Assembly: GCF_003347205.1 (NCBI RefSeq)
Contig: NZ_QQBJ01000017.1
Span: 124,001 to 188,000, forward strand
Source of the DNA: Mycolicibacterium moriokaense
GTDB lineage: Bacteria; Actinomycetota; Actinomycetes; Mycobacteriales; Mycobacteriaceae
DNA length: 64,000 bases
Direction: 5' to 3'
Positions within the stretch are counted from its first letter, which is position 1; the number at the start of each line of letters is the position of its first letter. Shown here in pieces: positions 8,344-21,065 of this stretch. The notes under the pieces are model-generated. The model saw only the letters and a program-made list of their open reading frames with translations, did no database searches and was not told the origin of the DNA. A program made the position numbers and the translations under genes.

Positions 8344-8565
8344 GCAGTCGTCTGTCGGATCGATCGCTGAGTGTGTGTTCACGTACTGGATCGGGTTGGG
8401 ATTCGTCCATTCGCCAAACAGTCGACGCGGAAGGGCCGGCGCGGCACGGAGCATCGACGGCGTGCCGATCCACCTGATTGCGAACACCTTGGTACGTAGA
8501 ATTCGCAAGTGCCGTCTTTGAACGGTGCGAATGGCCAGTTGCGCCGCGTGCGTGGAGGTTATGTC

Positions 8566-9234
8566 GTGAACTTGCGACCCGAGAGGCAAGACACCCCCGC
8601 CGAGGTCGTGGTCGAGTTGGACAATGTCGGCGAGTTGTTCACCGTTGACCCTCGCGACTTGCTCGTCGGCGCACACCGTATCGACAGCGGTATGGACGAA
8701 TTGGTGGAGCGCTTTCTGGCCCAGAAGGACGTCGCCGCTGACCAGCGCATCGTCCTGGACATCGCCAGCGAGTGTTCCGACGAAGAAGCCGCCGAGGTGG
8801 TGGCGGCCGTGCGACGCTACTGCGCGCTGCGACTGCGCCGGGCCACCCGCGAACACAACCTCATCTGGCGCCAGGGCAAGCGGTCGTTGCTCAGCGGCTC
8901 TCTGCTGTTCGTTTCCGGCATCGCGCTGTCGTATCTTTTCGCACGACCGGAGATGGGCGAGGTTGCCAACCAACTGCTCGGAAACGGCGTGTTCCTCGTC
9001 GTGGCGTGGGTTGGCCTGTGGTATCCGCTCGATCTCCTGTTCATTGCCCGGGAGCAGGCAAAGCGGGAAATGCGAGTACTCGGCAAGATGCTCATCCTGC
9101 CGGTAGCGGTAAGAGCCCACAGCTCCGCACGGTCCGTCGCGGAGACACCCGGCTCGCCGGTGAGCCAGGGATTACCGCCAAGCCTGCGGTCCCGATTCCG
9201 TCGTTACCGGGGGCCGTCCAAATCGGGCATCTAG
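8566..9234 (+). CDS. Conserved membrane protein, two transmembrane helices
   Basis: 222-residue protein of unknown function. The N-terminal half (to about residue 115) is soluble, acidic and helical. Two hydrophobic segments follow (SLLFVSGIALSYLFA and FLVVAWVGLWYPLDLLF), then a basic cytoplasmic tail with several Arg/Ser. GTG at 8566 is chosen because GGAGG at 8554-8558 sits 7 nt upstream. An upstream in-frame GTG at 8509 has no such signal, and the ATG at 8561 is out of frame. No catalytic motif was recognised. Confidence 0.7.
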   Translation: MNLRPERQDTPAEVVVELDNVGELFTVDPRDLLVGAHRIDSGMDELVERFLAQKDVAADQRIVLDIASECSDEEAAEVVAAVRRYCALRLRRATREHNLIWRQGKRSLLSGSLLFVSGIALSYLFARPEMGEVANQLLGNGVFLVVAWVGLWYPLDLLFIAREQAKREMRVLGKMLILPVAVRAHSSARSVAETPGSPVSQGLPPSLRSRFRRYRGPSKSGI

Positions 9235-9262
9235 TGCCGTGCACGAGATTTCTGCGCCATGG

Positions 9263-10744
9263 CTATCGCGTGCGCGCTGGGTTCATCTGATCCATCAGAT
9301 CGTCGATGTCGAGATCGAAGCTACGCATTCGCGGCGGATAGTCCTGGAACGTCGAGATGAACTTCGCGACCTGTGCCGAGGCAGGGCCGTACAGCCAGGA
9401 GCGATTTTCCTGCCACTCGTCATACCCACGTGCGTGATGAAATCGCTCGAAGGGATCAATTTTGAGGTTGGTGATGTAGGGCATCGTCAGGTTCTGCTGG
9501 ACTCCGTTGAACCATTTGTCTTGCGTTTTGAACATGAACTTCCAGTCGCCATAACGCAGACCATGCAGCACTGTTTCGGTGAAGTAGTAGAACTCCCGTC
9601 GACTGGTCTTGCCGCCCGCGAGAAGCTCCGACTGATCGACCCCGTCGAGATGGACGGTGTACTCACGGTCGCCGATCTTCGTACCGCTCAACAGGGCATC
9701 GGAGAGATCCGGCTGACCCAGCTGGGACATGATGGTGGGAACCCAGTCCTCCATCGCCATGAACTCGCCGGTCGACACGCCCGCCGGTATGACGCCTGGC
9801 CATCGGGCGATGCATGGCACGCGAAAGCCGCCTTCGAGTCCGCCGACACCTTTTTCACCGGCGAACGGGGTGTTGCCCCCGTCGGGCCAACTGTTGCAGG
9901 CCGGCCCGTTGTCGGTCGACCACATGACGAGTGTGTTGTCGGCAATGCCGAGTTGGTCGAGTAGATCGAGGAGTTCGCCGACGTGGTCGTCGAGTTCCAT
10001 CATCGCGTCGGCGTAGACGCCATACCCGCTCTTGTCCTGGTACTCCGGGGCCAGGTTGGAGCGGTAATGCGTGCGAGTGGAATTGTGCCAGACGAAGAAC
10101 GGGGTGTCGGATTCGACCGCCTCGGTGATGAATCGTTTTGACTCGGTCAAGAACTCGCGGTCGAGCGTCCGTTGCCGCTCGCGGCCGAACGGTCCGGTGT
10201 CCTCGATGCGTTGCGTACCGTCCCCGTTGCTCCAGCAGTGGACGACGCCGCGCTGGCCGAATCCGAACTCCTCGATGACAGCCGGATCCTTCGGGAAGTC
10301 GTGCAACTCGGCGTATTCGCCGGCGTTCAGGTGGTAGAGGATTCCGAAGAACTCATCGAATCCGTGCATCGTGGGTAGATGTTCGTCGCGGTCACCGAGA
10401 TGATTCTTGCCGAACTGGCCAGTCGCGTAACCGAGCGGCTTGAGCATCTCGGCCAACGTCGGATCCTCTTTTTGCAAACCGAGTTCCGACCCGGGCAGTC
10501 CGACGGTCGCGAGCCCTACCCGGATCGGGTATTGGCCGGTGATGAACGCGGCGCGTCCCGCGGTACATGACGCCTCCGCGTAGTGGTCCATGAAGAGCAT
10601 GCCTTCGTTGGCGATGCGATCGAGGTTGGGCGTCGTGCCGCCCATCATGCCGCGGTGATACGCGGAGATGTTCCACATGCCTACGTCGTCGCCCCAGATG
10701 ACGAGGATATTCGGCTGTGTTCCGGGACTCTTGTCAGCTGGCAT
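9263..10744 (-). CDS. Arylsulfatase (Cys-type, short form)
   Basis: Type I sulfatase, 493 residues, hydrolysing sulfate esters with a formylglycine made from Cys. The N-terminus has the metal-binding NILVIWGDDVG and the modification motif CTAGR at about Cys60 (C-x-A-x-R, a less common form of C-x-P-x-R), then AAFITGQYPIRVGL. Further on are FGKNHLGD, a histidine/lysine active-site segment, and WSTDNGP, the second metal site. The start at 10744 is preferred because GAGGA lies about 8 nt upstream; a more upstream ATG at 10771 lacks a site. There is no signal peptide. It is unlike the two long sulfatases nearby, so it is a different subfamily. Confidence 0.88.
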   Translation of the reverse strand: MPADKSPGTQPNILVIWGDDVGMWNISAYHRGMMGGTTPNLDRIANEGMLFMDHYAEASCTAGRAAFITGQYPIRVGLATVGLPGSELGLQKEDPTLAEMLKPLGYATGQFGKNHLGDRDEHLPTMHGFDEFFGILYHLNAGEYAELHDFPKDPAVIEEFGFGQRGVVHCWSNGDGTQRIEDTGPFGRERQRTLDREFLTESKRFITEAVESDTPFFVWHNSTRTHYRSNLAPEYQDKSGYGVYADAMMELDDHVGELLDLLDQLGIADNTLVMWSTDNGPACNSWPDGGNTPFAGEKGVGGLEGGFRVPCIARWPGVIPAGVSTGEFMAMEDWVPTIMSQLGQPDLSDALLSGTKIGDREYTVHLDGVDQSELLAGGKTSRREFYYFTETVLHGLRYGDWKFMFKTQDKWFNGVQQNLTMPYITNLKIDPFERFHHARGYDEWQENRSWLYGPASAQVAKFISTFQDYPPRMRSFDLDIDDLMDQMNPARTR

Positions 10745-10955
10745 CGATTGGTCCTCACTGCCGCGGCGCATAGCAACCCAAAGCGGGAATGGGAACGACC
10801 GGCGATGGCAGAGCGAGGTGCGATCGACGCCGACACGAGCTCTTTCCCTGGGGGCGAGCGTATCGGATCAGACTGACGCCGGTCTGAACTTCGAGACGGT
10901 GATCTCGTTTGGCCGGTGGTGTTTTCGTGGTCAGCGCTCAGCGCGACCGCTGTGC

Positions 10956-11468
10956 CTACTGCGGCGTCGGCTGGATGGACACGAGTCGGAACGCGTCCGG
11001 CCGGGAGTCGTCGGTGGTGAAAGCAACGACCAGAACATCGGGCGGGAATTGGGCGGCCAGGTCGTTCAGGGTCCTGGGCAGGAACACTTTGGCCTTGGCA
11101 TTGCCGTACCAACCGGGGTCGGACGGGTCGGTGTCCAGAGCGTTGATCCGGTCGATGTCGGTGTCCCACTGTGCGACCGGGTCCGGCGGTGCATCGCCAA
11201 AGCCGGCCGACTTCAGGTACGCGTCTCCCGGCCCGGCGAGGGTGATCGCCGCACCACCGCCGACCGGCGTCCCGGTGATCGTCCCGTCGATGACATCGGC
11301 GGTCACCGATGCCAGCCGCGTGGTGCAGATGTTGTCGACGACGCCGGCAGGCACGCAGAAATCGGGCAGCGGGGCGCCGTGAGCCGGTGCGATGTTCAGC
11401 GCCGCCGGAATCGCCACGGCAATGGCGGCGCCGGCGGCGGCCACGGTGCGGCGGCCAAAGTTGTGCAC
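10956..11468 (-). CDS. Secreted protein of unknown function
   Basis: 170 residues with a clear Sec signal peptide (basic MHNFGRR, a hydrophobic Ala-rich core, then APAHGAPLP with cleavage around AHG-A). The mature part has two Cys (FCVPAGVVDNICTTR) and no recognised domain. The GTG start at 11468 follows GGAGG at 7 nt. The 211 bp between this stop and the upstream sulfatase start, and the 78 bp before the adenylate cyclase gene, hold no other gene. The gene is divergent from the cyclase. Confidence 0.7.
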   Translation of the reverse strand: MHNFGRRTVAAAGAAIAVAIPAALNIAPAHGAPLPDFCVPAGVVDNICTTRLASVTADVIDGTITGTPVGGGAAITLAGPGDAYLKSAGFGDAPPDPVAQWDTDIDRINALDTDPSDPGWYGNAKAKVFLPRTLNDLAAQFPPDVLVVAFTTDDSRPDAFRLVSIQPTPQ

Positions 11469-11546
11469 TGCTGATCCTCCCTCGTCCTAAACAGTATTCG
11501 GTGCATTCGTCGCAGCAGCTACATCGCGGGCACCTAATCTCCCGGC

Positions 11547-13049
11547 ATGGATCGCTTTTTGCAGTGGGCATGGGATCGCCACGGGGCCCGGTATTCGTGG
11601 GTGATCTTCGCGATGGCTTTCGTCGTGGTATGGCCGATCTACCTGGTCTTGTCGATCGCGATCGTGGCTGTCGAACACTCGAGTCGATACGGCTTGGCGG
11701 CCGTTTCCGCCGCTCTCGTTGTGCTCGTGTTCGCGTTCGTCGTGCCCCAGTTGCGCCACCGCCTGTGGCGGCAGATCGAGCAATTCGCGTCGGGCGGTCA
11801 GGTGGACCGCGCCGAGGTCCTGGAGGCAAGCTACGTCTGGACTCGCGCCGCGGTCGCCCGGACGCTGTTGGTCACCGGAACATTCGGCGCCGCGCTGTCG
11901 GTCGGCGTTGGCGCCTTCGCCGGCGCGACCGGACTGCGAATGCTCCAATACGCGGTGGTGGGGGCCGTCGTCGGTGCGGGCTCGCATCTGATCGGGGTTC
12001 ACACCGTGTCGGAAGCAACGCTGCGACCGGTGAGGAGCGCACTCGCTGCAGGGACGGGTATCGGTGATGAGCTGCCACGCTCTCGACCGACATTCGCTAC
12101 CTGGTCGAATCTGTCCGTGCTCGCGGTCGCGTTGGCGTTCGCGGTCAACGGCGCGATGTGGGCGACGGTCTTCGGACCCGCGAGTCGCCAGCCTGTGTCG
12201 TGGGTGTTGATCGGGGCTGTGTTGACGTTGGGCTTCGGGATGCCGATCACGGTTGGTGCGGCATTCGCTCCGTCGCTACGACCTATCCGGGATCTCGCCG
12301 AAGGCACCGAACGTGTCGCGGCGGGCGACTTCAGCCGACGACTACCCGTGGTCCAGGACGATGACTTGGGTGCCCTGGCTGCTTCGTTCAATCGGATGCA
12401 GGCGGGATTGGCTGAGCGGCAACGACTTCAGGTGGCATTCGGCACCTACGTGGATCCGAATCTCGCAGCGCGCCTGCTCGAGCAGGGCGACGACGTATTC
12501 AGCGGTGAGCGCCGCGAGGTGACGGTGATGTTCGTCGACATCCGCGACTTCACCCCGTACGCCGAGGCCAACACCGCCGAGGACACCGTCGCCCGGCTCA
12601 ACGCGCTTTTCGAGATCATGGTGCCCGCCGTGGTCGAGGCCGGCGGCCATGTCAACAAGTTCCTCGGTGACGGCGCGCTGGCTGTCTTCGGCGCTCCCAA
12701 CGATCTCGACGATCACGCTGACGCCGCGGTCACCGCCGCGGTGAAGATTCATCGCCTCGTGGAAGAGCGGTTCGACGGCGAGTTGCGGATCGGGGTCGGG
12801 ATCAACACCGGGCCGGTCATCGCCGGAACCATCGGCGGCGGAAGCAAGCTGGAGTTCACGCTGATCGGTGATGCCGTCAACGTCGCGGCCCGCGTCGAGC
12901 AACTCACCAAGGCCACGGGGGACAGGATCCTGCTCACTCGTCAGGTCGTCGATGCCCTCACTTCTCCATCACTCGGACTGGTCGACAGGGGAGTTCATGC
13001 CCTCAAGGGCAAGGCGGCCGGGGTGCAGGTCTTTGGCCTGAGCCGGTGA
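11547..13049 (+). CDS. Membrane adenylate cyclase, class III, with HAMP domain
   Basis: 500 residues; makes cAMP from ATP at the inner face of the membrane. There are six hydrophobic segments in residues 15-240, then a HAMP linker (PIRDLAEGTERVAAGDFSRR) and a class III catalytic domain from about 325. Catalytic signatures are visible: FVDIRDFT (first metal Asp, second Asp), NKFLGDG (substrate Lys), and LIGDAVNVAARVE (adenine-specifying Asp, transition-state Asn and Arg). Lys plus Asp at the specificity positions favours adenylate over guanylate cyclase. The layout matches the Rv1318c-Rv1320c family of M. tuberculosis. A monomer has one catalytic domain, so it should act as a homodimer. Confidence 0.9.
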   Translation: MDRFLQWAWDRHGARYSWVIFAMAFVVVWPIYLVLSIAIVAVEHSSRYGLAAVSAALVVLVFAFVVPQLRHRLWRQIEQFASGGQVDRAEVLEASYVWTRAAVARTLLVTGTFGAALSVGVGAFAGATGLRMLQYAVVGAVVGAGSHLIGVHTVSEATLRPVRSALAAGTGIGDELPRSRPTFATWSNLSVLAVALAFAVNGAMWATVFGPASRQPVSWVLIGAVLTLGFGMPITVGAAFAPSLRPIRDLAEGTERVAAGDFSRRLPVVQDDDLGALAASFNRMQAGLAERQRLQVAFGTYVDPNLAARLLEQGDDVFSGERREVTVMFVDIRDFTPYAEANTAEDTVARLNALFEIMVPAVVEAGGHVNKFLGDGALAVFGAPNDLDDHADAAVTAAVKIHRLVEERFDGELRIGVGINTGPVIAGTIGGGSKLEFTLIGDAVNVAARVEQLTKATGDRILLTRQVVDALTSPSLGLVDRGVHALKGKAAGVQVFGLSR

Positions 13050-13122
13050 GTCCTCAGTGGTTGTTCGTTTGCGGATTTCAAGCCCGAAACGGGAGTACGC
13101 TGCCCCGTTGCAAGGATTCATC

Positions 13123-13635
13123 ATGAACAGATTCCGACTGTTCGCCGCGGCAATGGCGATAACCGCATCCGGCCTCCTGGGCGACGCACTACCGGCGCAG
13201 GCGGCCCCCGCGCCCTGCTCGCGGTATGCCTTCAACGGAGACTTCCTGATCAACGGGGCCAACATGGGCGAGGTGACCGTCACCGACGTGCCGCCCGGAA
13301 CGAGATTCGCCGGGCGCACCTCCACCATCAGCGGCGACGGTCGCGCGGTTTACGGGTTCATCCAGGACGGCAGCATCCGCGACCGCAAGATCGACTTCAC
13401 CATTTCGTGGATCGAAGAGAAAGACACCGTGTGGACCTTCACGGGCAACATCAGCGACGACGGGCTTGTGCATCGCGGGATCATGCACGGCCCCGGTTTC
13501 ATGGGCCTGTGGGATTCCACGACTCCGCTCGCCTGCAACGACCCGGTCGCAGCCGACAAACCGCTGCCGGGCAGCGTGATCATTGACCCCTCACCGGCAA
13601 CCACACGAGTCGAGGGCCCCATCACCGCGCCGTGA
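13123..13635 (+). CDS. Small secreted protein (paralogous domain with 34341-35033)
   Basis: 170 residues; signal peptide MNRFRLFAAAMAITASG...ALPAQAAP, probable cleavage after AQA. The mature domain has an early Cys (PCSRYAFNGDF), a Gly-rich beta pattern (GFIQDGSIRDRKIDFTISW, then WTFTGNISDDG) and a late WDSTTPLACND with the second Cys. The same order of motifs recurs in the secreted protein at 34341-35033, so they share a domain. The ATG at 13123 is preceded by AAGGA. Function unknown; an exported beta-sandwich joined by one disulfide is the likely form. Confidence 0.7.
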   Translation: MNRFRLFAAAMAITASGLLGDALPAQAAPAPCSRYAFNGDFLINGANMGEVTVTDVPPGTRFAGRTSTISGDGRAVYGFIQDGSIRDRKIDFTISWIEEKDTVWTFTGNISDDGLVHRGIMHGPGFMGLWDSTTPLACNDPVAADKPLPGSVIIDPSPATTRVEGPITAP

Positions 13636-13748
13636 GAATCGCCGATTCTTCACCGCCAGTTCACGTTCGGCGTCGAGATCCCAAAGTCCTCCGCGCGAGG
13701 GCATAAATTCCCTACCGCCTCGCGATCGTGCGGCAGCACACTCGGGCG

Positions 13749-14069
13749 ATGAACGACCGTCCTCCGTCCGAGACAATCGTGAGCGCTCCACCCATCCGCC
13801 AGAATCAGACGACCACGGTGCTGCTCTGGACAGGCATCGTCGCAGGCGTGGTGTTCATCGTCGCGGTGGTGTTCTTCTCGGGCTTCTTCATCGGCAGAGT
13901 GTCCTCTTCTGACTTCGGCTACCGACACTTCGACGGCGGCGGGTATCCCGGCATGATGTCGCCGCGCGGCGGGTGGCCGATGGGTCCGGGGATGATGGAC
14001 CCGGAGGATCGGTGGCCGTTCGGGCGAGAGCCGTCGACGACGCTCGCCCCGCCCACTCCGCGGCCCTAG
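13749..14069 (+). CDS. Small membrane-anchored protein, Gly/Met/Pro-rich C-terminus
   Basis: 106 residues: a short polar N-terminus, one transmembrane helix (VLLWTGIVAGVVFIVAVVFFSGFFIG, residues about 25-50), then a Gly/Pro/Met/Trp-rich exterior tail (GGGYPGMMSPRGGWPMGPGMMDPEDRW) with no fold recognised. Met-rich tails can bind copper, but the pattern here is too loose to claim that. A GTG at 13728 is an alternative start. It lies 112 bp upstream of the long sulfatase gene on the same strand. Confidence 0.55.
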   Translation: MNDRPPSETIVSAPPIRQNQTTTVLLWTGIVAGVVFIVAVVFFSGFFIGRVSSSDFGYRHFDGGGYPGMMSPRGGWPMGPGMMDPEDRWPFGREPSTTLAPPTPRP

Positions 14070-14181
14070 CCGCTCAGATGGGTTCCCAGACACCGGTTCA
14101 GCCGTATCGGCAGCGCGATCAACGCCCAGGCTCTACATTCACTTCGGCTCGCCCCGCCCGCTCACCGACTGGAGGAACGAG

Positions 14182-16542
14182 ATGACGTCGCGCACGCACC
14201 TTCCGATCCCGAGTTCGTCCCGAACGGGATTGATCACCTATGACGCAAAAGACCCGGACACGTCCTACCCGCCGATCGAGCCGGTCCGGCCGCCCGACGG
14301 TGCCCCCAACATCTTGCTGATCCTCCTCGACGACGTCGGTTTCGGCGCGTCGAGCGCCTTCGGCGGCCCGTGTCAGACGCCGACGGCCGAGAAGCTGGCC
14401 GCGGAAGGGCTGAAGTACAACAGGTTCCACACGACGGCGTTGTGTTCACCGACTCGTCAAGCGCTGTTGACCGGGCGCAACCACCACTCCGTCGGGATGG
14501 GCGGGATCACCGAGATCGCGACCGGCTCACCCGGCTACTGCTCCGTGCTGCCCAACACCATGTCGCCGATCGCGCGGACGCTGAAACTCAACGGCTACAA
14601 CACCGCCCAGTTCGGCAAATGCCACGAGGTGCCGGTGTGGGAGACCAGCCCCGTGGGCCCGTTCGACGCCTGGCCCACCGGCGGCGGTGGCTTCGAGTAC
14701 TTCTACGGGTTCATCGGCGGTGAGGCCAACCAGTGGTACCCGAGCCTCTACGAGGGCACGATCCCGATCGAGGTCGACCGCACACCCGAAGAGGGTTACC
14801 ACTTCATGGAGGACATGACCGACAAGGCGGTTGCCTGGATCGGCCAGCAGAAGGCGCTCGCGCCCGACAAGCCGTTCATGGTCTACTTCGCGCCCGGCGC
14901 CACCCATGCACCCCATCATGTGCCGAAGGAGTGGGCCGACCGGTATGCGGGCAAGTTCGATGACGGGTGGGATCGCCTGCGCGAGCAGACGTTCGCCCGA
15001 CAGAAAGAGCTCGGCGTGATCCCGGCGGAATGCGAACTGACCGCCCGCCACGCGGAGATACCCGCCTGGGACGACATGCCCGACGACCTCAAACCGGTGT
15101 TGCGCCGCCAGATGGAGGTGTACGCGGGCTTTCTCGAGTACACCGACCACCACGTCGGGCGGTTGATCGACAGCATCGACCGGCTGGGGGTGCTCGACGA
15201 CACCCTGGTCTTCTACATCATCGGCGACAACGGAGCATCCGCCGAGGGCACGATCAACGGCACCTTCAACGAAATGTTGCCGTTCAACGGGATGGAGGGA
15301 ATCGAGACGCCGGAGTTTCTCGCCGAGCGCATCGACGAGTTCGGCGGGACGCAGTCCTACAACCACTATGCGGTCGGCTGGGCGCACGCGATGGACACCC
15401 CGTACCAGTGGACCAAGCAGATCGCGTCGCACTGGGGCGGCACCCGCAACGGAACAATCGTCCACTGGCCCAGCCGCATTCGCGAGAAGGGCGAAATGCG
15501 GTGGCAGTTCCACCACGTCATCGACGTCGCGCCGACGCTGCTGGAAGCCGCCGGCCTGCCCGAACCGTTGTTCGTCAACGGCGTTCAGCAGCACCCCATC
15601 GAAGGGGTCAGCATGCTGTATTCGTTCAACGACGGTGAGGCGGCCGACCGGCACGAGACGCAGTACTTCGAGATGCTGGGCAACCGCGGGATCTACCACA
15701 AGGGCTGGACGGCGGTGACCAAGCACGGCACGCCCTGGCAGCTCGTGGGTCAGCAGAAGCCCGCCTTCGACGACGACGTCTGGGAGCTGTACGACACCAC
15801 CGCAGACTGGTCGCAGGCCAAAGACCTGTCCAAGGAGTTTCCGGAGAAACTCCATGAGCTGCAACGGCTGTGGCTGATCGAGGCCACCCGCTACAACGTG
15901 CTGCCACTCGATGACGACACCGCCAGCCGGATGAACTCCGACCTGGCGGGCAGGCCGGTGCTGATCCGGGGCAACACTCAGTTGCTGTTCCCCGGCATGG
16001 GTCACCTGTCGGAGAACTGCGTATTGAACCTGAAGAACAAGTCGCACTCGGTGACCGCAGAGATCGTGGTGCCCGAGACGGGCGCCGAAGGGGTGATCAT
16101 CGCCCAGGGCGCCAACATCGGCGGCTGGAGCCTTTACGCCAAGCAGGGCGCCCTCAAGTACTGCTACAACCTGGGCGGTCTCAAGCACTTCTTCGTCCAG
16201 GCGGACAGCCAGTTGCCGCCCGGCAGGCATCAGGTCCGCATGGAGTTCGACTACGCGGGCGGCGGCATGGGCAAGGGCGGCACCGTCACGCTCTACACCG
16301 ACGGCCAGAAAGTCGGCGAGGGCACCGTCGAAGCGACCCTGCCGATCGTCTTCTCCGCTGACGACGGCTGCGACGTCGGTCGTGACGGCGGCGCCGCCGT
16401 GTCTCCCGACTACCCCCCGGGAAACAACGCCTTCAACGGCCGCATCGGGGGAGTACAACTCGCGATCGCCGAGGCTGCGGACGCCGAGGACCACCACGTC
16501 GATCCGCAGGAGGCGCTGCGCGTGGCGATGGCGCGTCAGTAG
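14182..16542 (+). CDS. Long arylsulfatase (AtsA/AtsD-like), first of twin pair
   Basis: 786-residue cytoplasmic-type Cys sulfatase, the length of mycobacterial AtsA/AtsD (about 787). Metal site ILLILLDDVGFG near residue 45-55; formylglycine motif CSPTR with Cys at residue 88, then LLTGRNHHSVGMG; GKCHE at about 150; IIGDNGAS (second metal site) at about 350; and KQIASHWGGTRNG. After about residue 590 there is a beta-rich C-terminal domain (NLKNKSHSVTAEI, GGWSLY, VTLYTDGQKVG) shared with the twin at 21066-23429. The ATG has an excellent GGAGGAACGAG upstream. No signal peptide. A formylglycine-generating enzyme is required but is not in this window. Confidence 0.92.
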   Translation: MTSRTHLPIPSSSRTGLITYDAKDPDTSYPPIEPVRPPDGAPNILLILLDDVGFGASSAFGGPCQTPTAEKLAAEGLKYNRFHTTALCSPTRQALLTGRNHHSVGMGGITEIATGSPGYCSVLPNTMSPIARTLKLNGYNTAQFGKCHEVPVWETSPVGPFDAWPTGGGGFEYFYGFIGGEANQWYPSLYEGTIPIEVDRTPEEGYHFMEDMTDKAVAWIGQQKALAPDKPFMVYFAPGATHAPHHVPKEWADRYAGKFDDGWDRLREQTFARQKELGVIPAECELTARHAEIPAWDDMPDDLKPVLRRQMEVYAGFLEYTDHHVGRLIDSIDRLGVLDDTLVFYIIGDNGASAEGTINGTFNEMLPFNGMEGIETPEFLAERIDEFGGTQSYNHYAVGWAHAMDTPYQWTKQIASHWGGTRNGTIVHWPSRIREKGEMRWQFHHVIDVAPTLLEAAGLPEPLFVNGVQQHPIEGVSMLYSFNDGEAADRHETQYFEMLGNRGIYHKGWTAVTKHGTPWQLVGQQKPAFDDDVWELYDTTADWSQAKDLSKEFPEKLHELQRLWLIEATRYNVLPLDDDTASRMNSDLAGRPVLIRGNTQLLFPGMGHLSENCVLNLKNKSHSVTAEIVVPETGAEGVIIAQGANIGGWSLYAKQGALKYCYNLGGLKHFFVQADSQLPPGRHQVRMEFDYAGGGMGKGGTVTLYTDGQKVGEGTVEATLPIVFSADDGCDVGRDGGAAVSPDYPPGNNAFNGRIGGVQLAIAEAADAEDHHVDPQEALRVAMARQ

Positions 16543-16548
16543 CCCGGC

Positions 16549-19485
<2,937 letters not shown>

Positions 19486-19486
<1 letters not shown>

Positions 19487-20781
19487 CAGTGGTACTCGTT
19501 GAGCCGTGGGGCGATACCGGCGACAACCGCGAGGGACGCCAGCACACCGATGGCCAGGGCGCCTGCCGGTAGCGCATCGAGCGACGTATACGCGCGTGCG
19601 ATGCCGTCGCGCTGTCGTTCGCGAAGGCGTGCGATGTCGTCGGCCAGAGCCGTGTCCAGCCGGGTGAACTGGGCTGTCGATTGTTCGGGCCCGCTACCGC
19701 GCGCCATCGCCACCGCCCCGGCATAGTCGCCATTGCTCAGCTTGAGGCCTATCTCGTCGTGGAAGCGCATCCAGCCGTGCAACGCATCAGCCGCGCCGGC
19801 GACGGGGTGCTGGTCGAGCAGCCATCCGATCTGTGACGTGCGCTCACCGAACCGCATGTCGGAGAACGGGTCGGAGCCTCGTTTGAGCAGCCCGAGGATT
19901 TCGTCCGCCCGAGCCTGCTGGGTGAGGATCCGCGCCGTCACCGCCGTGTCCAGCGGTTCACTGCCGTCCTGCCGTGCGTGGGCCGAAGCATGCGTCGAGG
20001 CCAGGCCCGCCGCGGTCAACCACACCGTGAGCACCGCCATCAACACCGATGCCAGGGCCAGGCCGGGGTTGAGCCGACGGTGACTGCGCCGAGTCAGCAT
20101 CACCTGCGCCAAGAGCAGCAGCAAGAACACCAGCGCGGCGGACGCGATCAGGGCCCGCGACGACCCGTCGGGGCGTTGCGCCGCGACGACGGCATCGGCC
20201 TGGGTGCGGTACAACCGCTCGGCGTTGGGCAGGACGTCGTGCCGCATCATCGCCGACGACTCGCTGAGGTAGGCGACAGCGACCGGGCTGTCGGCGCGGT
20301 TGTTGGCGCGGGCCGTCGCCACGATCCCGGTGTACACCGCCAGCTGGTTGGACAGATCGGTGAGCAATTCCAGGGAATGAATGTCGTTGGCCGACACGCC
20401 GTTCGATGCCCGGACAAGGCCCGCGGACGCCTGCCCGATCGCGGCGTCGTAACGATCGCGGACGTCGTGCGGTTCGACGGAGCCGGCCAGGAACGCCTCG
20501 GCCGCGGTCGTGTTGGCCAACGACAACGCTCCGTAGATCCGTTGTGCCGCATCGGCCAGCGGTTCGGTGTGCGATTGCAGCATCTCCAGCCGGCCGCGCT
20601 GGTCGGAAACGGTCTTCGACGCCGTCAACCCGATCGCGAGCAGGGCCGCGACCAGCACGACCGCAAGCAGCGCCAGCCGGCCCGGTGTGGCCCTGAGGAA
20701 GTCGACGACGGAGCGCTCCGAATCCTCCGGATCGACGAGCAGGGCATCGTCGAGTGTGCGCGTCAACTGATCGCTCTGCAC
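19486..20781 (-). CDS. GlnX-like four-helix membrane sensor
   Basis: 431 residues (about 440 in M. tuberculosis GlnX). Four hydrophobic segments: LALLAVVLVAALLAIGL (about 35-52), LIASAALVFLLLLLAQVML (about 205), a third near 235-260, and ALAIGVLASLAVVAGIAP near the C-terminus. The two exported loops are helical and would form the sensor. In the known system GlnX passes the GlnH ligand signal to PknG. The GTG start at 20781 follows GAGGTGG. It is first gene of the leftward three-gene operon and divergent from the second long sulfatase across 284 bp, in which nothing else was recognised. Confidence 0.78.
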
Positions 20782-21065
20782 CCGGACACCACCTCGTCAC
20801 AGGTTGGGCCAGGCGCCGCCCCAGCGAGACGCCCCAGCGAGACCGGAACCGGTCCAACGCGGATAAATCGCACGCTAGTCCATCGGCAACACATTGAGCG
20901 GGCGGTTGCCAGACATCGCCGCCGACGTCGAAACCGCCGAGTCTCGGCACCGCGCGTGACGTGGGTGGGGTGCGACCCGTGGTTGTCGAATCGCCCCTCC
21001 CATCGCGAAGACCGAGGAATGATTCGCGTCAAGACCCCGTATCCGCTGCGACGAGAGGCGTGCCG

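Noticed and set aside
14527-16497. 656-residue minus-strand open frame inside the first long sulfatase gene
   Set aside because: Mirror frame of a family member with full motifs.
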